From Candidatus Arcticimaribacter sp. (lineage in GTDB: Bacteria > Bacteroidota > Bacteroidia > Flavobacteriales > Flavobacteriaceae), in NCBI GenBank assembly GCA_011526275.1, contig WTJP01000083.1:1-17882 (forward strand): a stretch of DNA of 17,882 nucleotides. The letters are read 5' to 3'. Under the pieces are notes generated by a model, which was not told where the DNA came from, did no database searches, and saw nothing but the letters and a program-made list of their open reading frames with translations. A program made the translations under genes and the position numbers. The first letter of the stretch is position 1. Every line of letters starts with the position of its first letter. Positions 14,369 to 17,882 of this stretch are shown here, one piece after another.

Positions 14369-15118
14369 GTGCGCTATTTTCTCACATTTGCTTATAACGG
14401 TACCCCTTTTCACGGTTGGCAACGACAGCCCAACGCTTCTAGTGTACAACAAACCCTAGAAGAGGCGCTTAGCACTTTACTACGCCGAGAAATAGCCCTT
14501 ACTGCTGCGGGTAGAACAGACACTGGGGTGCACGCCCAAAAAATGGTGGCGCACTTTGAAGCTGATCTTTCTGCCGAAAAGGAAGCAAATTTGGTGCATT
14601 TACTCAACCGTTATTTAGACGAAAACATCGCTATTCACGATTTGCTTCGGGTACAGCCAGACGCCCATGCGCGTTTCGATGCAACTGCACGGACCTATGA
14701 ATACCATTTGGGGTATAGCAAACAACCCTTTAAGCAAGGATTGGTCTATGGGGTTCCCACTGCTTTGGATATAGATAAAATGAATGCCGCTGCTCAAATT
14801 TTACTCGAATATCAGGATTTTGAGGCCTTTGCCAAAAAGCATTCCGATGTAAAAACTTTTCTGTGCGATATCTCCTATGCGCGCTGGGAAAGCAAGGAAC
14901 AAGGTGCTATCTTTACCATCACCGCTAACCGTTTTTTACGTAATATGGTGCGTGCCATAGTGGGTACTTTGTTGGAAGTGGGAAGAGGAAAAATTAGCGT
15001 AGAAGAAATGCATCAAATCATACAAAGTAAGGAAAGGGGAGAAGCGGGCTACTCGGTACCGGCTTGTGGTTTATACCTCACCGAAATTCATTATCCCGAG
15101 CGTATTTACACTCCATGA
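14369..15118 (+). CDS. truA: tRNA pseudouridine(38-40) synthase
   Basis: Isomerises uridine to pseudouridine at positions 38-40 in the anticodon arm of many tRNAs. The 249-residue length is usual. N-terminal RYFLTFAYNGTPFHGWQRQP and the catalytic motif AAGRTDTGVHA with Asp51 identify the family, together with RFDATARTYEYHL and the C-terminal NRFLRNMVRAIVGTLLEVG. The start is GTG, the only codon placing the protein start at the conserved RYF. The last bases overlap the next gene as ATGA. Confidence 0.97.
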   Translation: MRYFLTFAYNGTPFHGWQRQPNASSVQQTLEEALSTLLRREIALTAAGRTDTGVHAQKMVAHFEADLSAEKEANLVHLLNRYLDENIAIHDLLRVQPDAHARFDATARTYEYHLGYSKQPFKQGLVYGVPTALDIDKMNAAAQILLEYQDFEAFAKKHSDVKTFLCDISYARWESKEQGAIFTITANRFLRNMVRAIVGTLLEVGRGKISVEEMHQIIQSKERGEAGYSVPACGLYLTEIHYPERIYTP

Positions 15119-16881
15119 AGAAAGAAAAAGTAAGTTTATTTGACCGCGCTTTGTTTGGTAAAATCATGGCTTATGCCAAACCTTACCAAGGCTATTACTA
15201 TCTGGTGATGGTCTCGGCCATTTTACTGTCGGCTTTCTCTACTTTAACACCTTATCTACTCAAAGTAGCCGTTGACGATTACATTACCCCTAGGTTGTAT
15301 GAAGGCCTTTTGTTCTTTATACTCATCATGTTGGCTACCCTACTGTTGGAGGTTATTTTTCAATATGTCTTTGTGTATTTCGCCAACTGGTTGGGGCAAA
15401 TGATTGTAAAAGATTTACGCGCCACTCTTTTCCAAAAGCTCATCCATTTTAAAATGGCTTATTTCGACACCTCTGCCGTGGGGCGTTTGGTGACACGTGC
15501 GGTAAACGATATTGAAACCATAGCCAGTATATTCAGTCAAGGGCTTTTTATGATTATCGCCGATTTCCTTAAAATGGGCTTGGTTATTTTTGTAATGCTC
15601 TATATGAATTGGGAATTGTCTTTGATTGTCTTTTCCGTACTCCCGGTCATTCTCTACGCCACTAGAGTATTCCAAAAGTCGATGAAAAAGGCCTTTGAAG
15701 AAGTGCGGAAAGAGATCGCTAACCTCAATACTTTTGTCCAAGAACGCATTAGCGGGATGAAGATTGTGCAACTCTTTGGACGCGAAGTAGCTGAACAAGC
15801 CACCTTTAACGCCATCAATGAACGCCACAAGAAGGCTTGGCTTAAAACAGTGTGGTTCAACTCTATATTCTTTCCGGTAGCAGAAATTTCAACTTCGGTC
15901 ACCATTGGTTTATTGGTGTGGTATGGGGGTTTCAATACCCTAAACGGTGGGGCGATTTCACTGGGGACGCTCTTTTTGTTTATTCAGCTTTCACAAATGC
16001 TGTTTCGTCCTTTACGTCAAATCGCCGATAAGTTCAATACCCTACAAATGGGAATGGTAGCAGCCGAAAGGGTCTTCAATATCATCGCTACCGAGAGCAG
16101 TATAGAAGACCGTGGAAATATTCGTGTAACCCAAATGGAAGGAAAGATTCAGGTTGAGGACTTGCAATTTTCCTATTTACCGGGAGAGCCGGTGCTCAAG
16201 GGAATTTCTTTAGCGGTTAATCCTGGAGAAACGGTGGCCATCGTGGGCGCTACAGGAGCGGGTAAATCTACCTTAATTAACCTTATCACCCGTTTTTACG
16301 AATTCGAAAAAGGCGACATTAAAATTGATGGTACTTCTATACGGGACTATCCCTTAGCATCATTGCGCAATCAGGTGTCCTTGGTCATGCAAGATGTATT
16401 TTTGTTCGCCGATTCTATTTTGAATAATATTACCCTGTACAATGCTGCCCTTAGTAAAGAAGATGTAATTGAAGCGGCTAAAGCCATTGGAGTGCACAAG
16501 TTCATTGAATCTCTACCCGGAGGCTACGACTACAATGTTCAAGAGCGTGGGGTAATGCTATCGGCTGGGCAGCGCCAACTCATCGCTTTTTTACGTGCCT
16601 ACATGGCTAAGCCCACTATTTTAGTCTTGGATGAAGCTACTTCTTCTGTCGATACTTTCTCAGAAGAATTGATCCAAAAGGCAACCGATCGAATTACCAA
16701 AGACAAAACATCCATCGTTATTGCGCACCGTTTGGCGACCATCAAAAAGGCCGATCGAATCATCGTAATGGATCAGGGGGAAATCATCGAAAGTGGTACC
16801 CATGCCGAGTTGTTGAAGAAAGAAAATGGTGCCTACCAGAAGTTGCACCAATTGCAATTCAGTCAGCAAGCGGTGGTTTAG
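15115..16881 (+). CDS. ABC transporter, fused permease-ATPase (MsbA/MdlB-like exporter half)
   Basis: 588-residue exporter-type half transporter that would work as a dimer in the inner membrane. The membrane domain has six helices in about the first 320 residues. The nucleotide-binding domain carries Walker A GATGAGKST (378-386, Lys384), Q-loop VMQDVFLF, signature LSAGQ (482-486), Walker B ILVLDE (Asp506, Glu507) and H-loop His538. The start at 15115 overlaps the truA stop as ATGA and gives MKKEKVSLFDRALFG; an in-frame Met at 15064 lies inside truA and is rejected. Substrate is unknown: such exporters carry lipids, drugs or peptides. The 3' end overlaps that of convergent cdaA by four bases. 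Confidence 0.95.
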   Translation: MKKEKVSLFDRALFGKIMAYAKPYQGYYYLVMVSAILLSAFSTLTPYLLKVAVDDYITPRLYEGLLFFILIMLATLLLEVIFQYVFVYFANWLGQMIVKDLRATLFQKLIHFKMAYFDTSAVGRLVTRAVNDIETIASIFSQGLFMIIADFLKMGLVIFVMLYMNWELSLIVFSVLPVILYATRVFQKSMKKAFEEVRKEIANLNTFVQERISGMKIVQLFGREVAEQATFNAINERHKKAWLKTVWFNSIFFPVAEISTSVTIGLLVWYGGFNTLNGGAISLGTLFLFIQLSQMLFRPLRQIADKFNTLQMGMVAAERVFNIIATESSIEDRGNIRVTQMEGKIQVEDLQFSYLPGEPVLKGISLAVNPGETVAIVGATGAGKSTLINLITRFYEFEKGDIKIDGTSIRDYPLASLRNQVSLVMQDVFLFADSILNNITLYNAALSKEDVIEAAKAIGVHKFIESLPGGYDYNVQERGVMLSAGQRQLIAFLRAYMAKPTILVLDEATSSVDTFSEELIQKATDRITKDKTSIVIAHRLATIKKADRIIVMDQGEIIESGTHAELLKKENGAYQKLHQLQFSQQAVV

Positions 16882-17672
16882 AGGCGCAGGTCTTCTGAAA
16901 GCACTCGCTTTAATTTTTCAGCCGTTGCATATTTTTTGAATTGCCCGTCTTTGATGTAAATCATTTCGCCGCGTTGTTCTGAGATTACGACAACCAAGGC
17001 ATCCGTTTTTTCTGCAATACCCAAAGCTGCACGGTGACGAAGTCCAAAACGGGTTGGGATAGAAGAGGATTCTGAAACAGGAAGCACTACGCGGGTAGCT
17101 GTAATGGTATTCCCTTTAATGATTACTGCCCCGTCGTGTAGGGGACTGTTTTTGTAGAAAATACTTTCGAGGATTTGTGGGCTTAAATCGATATTTGTCT
17201 CATCGCCCGTACTCTTTACAAAATCGAGGTTATTGCTGCGTTCCAACACAATGATAGCACCAGTTTTATCGGAAGCCATTTTTTCGCACGCATTGACAAA
17301 TAAACCCAAGTCGAGCTGCACCAATTGTTCTTCCTCTTGGCTTAAGAAACTAAAATAGCGAAGAAAACTCTTTCGGGTGGTGTAGTTGGTCGAACCAAGC
17401 AAGAGCAAGAATTTTCGAATTTCTTGCTGAAAAACCACAATCAAGGCAAAGAAACCAACACTGATAAAGTTCCCTAGAATATTACTCAGCACATTCATGT
17501 TGAGCGTTACAGTGAGTTGGTAAACAAAATAAATGATAACAATCCCCAGAAAGATATTGATGGCCACCGTTCCACGCACCAATTTGTACATATAGAAGAG
17601 CAGTACAGCCACCAAAACAATGTCGAGCAAGTCAACAAAAGTAAAGTCTAAGAAGCTGAGGTTATTGTTCAA
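16878..17672 (-). CDS. cdaA: Diadenylate cyclase CdaA (DisA_N domain)
   Basis: Makes the second messenger c-di-AMP from two ATP. The 264 residues comprise three N-terminal membrane helices (about 12-30, 36-57 and 66-82) and a cytosolic DAC domain with the two catalytic motifs DGA (180-182) and RHRAA (212-216). This is the CdaA/TIGR00159 architecture. In Firmicutes the cyclase is normally followed by ybbR and glmM; here the next gene downstream converges, so no regulatory CdaR/YbbR partner is adjacent. It starts 30 nt after the folP stop and is probably in one operon with it. Confidence 0.95.
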   Translation of the reverse strand: MNNNLSFLDFTFVDLLDIVLVAVLLFYMYKLVRGTVAINIFLGIVIIYFVYQLTVTLNMNVLSNILGNFISVGFFALIVVFQQEIRKFLLLLGSTNYTTRKSFLRYFSFLSQEEEQLVQLDLGLFVNACEKMASDKTGAIIVLERSNNLDFVKSTGDETNIDLSPQILESIFYKNSPLHDGAVIIKGNTITATRVVLPVSESSSIPTRFGLRHRAALGIAEKTDALVVVISEQRGEMIYIKDGQFKKYATAEKLKRVLSEDLRL

Positions 17673-17702
17673 AGTGTGGTTTTGTATAAAAATAGAAAAA
17701 AT

Positions 17703-17882
17703 CTAGTGGAGTTGTGCCAGCAGGCGAATACATTCTTTGGCTTCTTTTACATCGTGTACACGCAGCAGTTGTGCTTTTTTCATCAAAGCGACGGTATGAA
17801 GTACCGTGGTGCCATTCAAGGCTTCCTCGGCTGTGGTTTCGAGCACTTTGTAAATCATGGATTTCCTCGATACCCCTGCGAG
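17703..17882 (-). CDS. folP: Dihydropteroate synthase, C-terminal fragment (continues past window edge)
   Basis: The last 59 codons of a gene entering from the right edge. The translated fragment starts LAGVSRKSMIYK, matching the conserved GxSRKxxI of dihydropteroate synthase. It continues with NGTTVLHTVAL and the pterin-site RVHDVKEAKE, and ends at TAG. The enzyme condenses p-aminobenzoate with the pterin pyrophosphate in folate synthesis and is the sulfonamide target. It lies 30 nt upstream of cdaA on the same strand, a pairing common in Bacteroidota. Confidence 0.93.
   Translation of the reverse strand, partial: LAGVSRKSMIYKVLETTAEEALNGTTVLHTVALMKKAQLLRVHDVKEAKECIRLLAQLH

Noticed and set aside
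15064..15114. Upstream in-frame Met for the ABC exporter
   Set aside because: It lies inside truA, adds residues unlike the family N-terminus, and the ATGA junction at 15115 is a typical coupled start.

Overview
The window reads as an ordinary chromosomal segment of a Bacteroidota bacterium, most likely class Flavobacteriia. The evidence is a fused SecDF, an archaeal/eukaryotic-type prolyl-tRNA synthetase, a Rho with a long charged and His/Asn-rich N-terminal insert, a DUF4293 membrane protein beside rho, a folP-cdaA pair, and several upstream sites matching the Bacteroidota sigma-70 pattern (TTTG about 17-23 nt before TAnnTTTG). The genus cannot be fixed from this sequence alone. I see no insertion sequence, integrase, phage gene, CRISPR array or defence module.

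Layout. Positions 1-2441 (+) hold the 3' four-fifths of secDF, closed by a strong hairpin terminator at 2466-2492 that can serve both strands. From 9245 down to 2514 a seven-gene minus-strand run follows: aromatic-rich lipoprotein, OmpP1/FadL-type barrel, folE, cysS, yidD, lgt and a DinB/YfiT-like protein. Gaps in this run are short or negative (1-nt overlap folE/cysS, 1-nt gap lgt/DinB), and an internal promoter is likely before folE. Diverging from it, proS (9343-10821, +) is followed by tRNA-Glu(UUC) and rpsT, which share a promoter and end at a bidirectional terminator at 11281-11313. rho (minus) converges on that terminator. Divergent from rho is the DUF4293 gene (13001, +), whose 3' end overlaps that of a minus-strand metallophosphoesterase. 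A small unidentified membrane protein, truA and an ABC exporter follow on the plus strand, with truA and the exporter overlapping as ATGA. The exporter overlaps tail-to-tail with cdaA (diadenylate cyclase), which lies downstream of folP; folP runs off the right edge.

Functional themes. Envelope biogenesis is represented by SecDF (secretion), YidD (membrane insertion), Lgt (lipoprotein maturation), a FadL-like barrel and a lipoprotein. Translation is represented by cysS, proS, tRNA-Glu, rpsT and truA. Folate and pterin metabolism is represented by folE and folP, c-di-AMP signalling by cdaA, and transcription termination by rho.

I did not find a clearly new biological system. The points most worth a second look are the low-complexity lipoprotein paired with the FadL-like barrel next to proS, the His-rich disordered insert in Rho, promoters that would give leaderless or nearly leaderless mRNAs for truA, the DUF4293 gene and folE, and the face-to-face promoter arrangement between proS and the lipoprotein gene.
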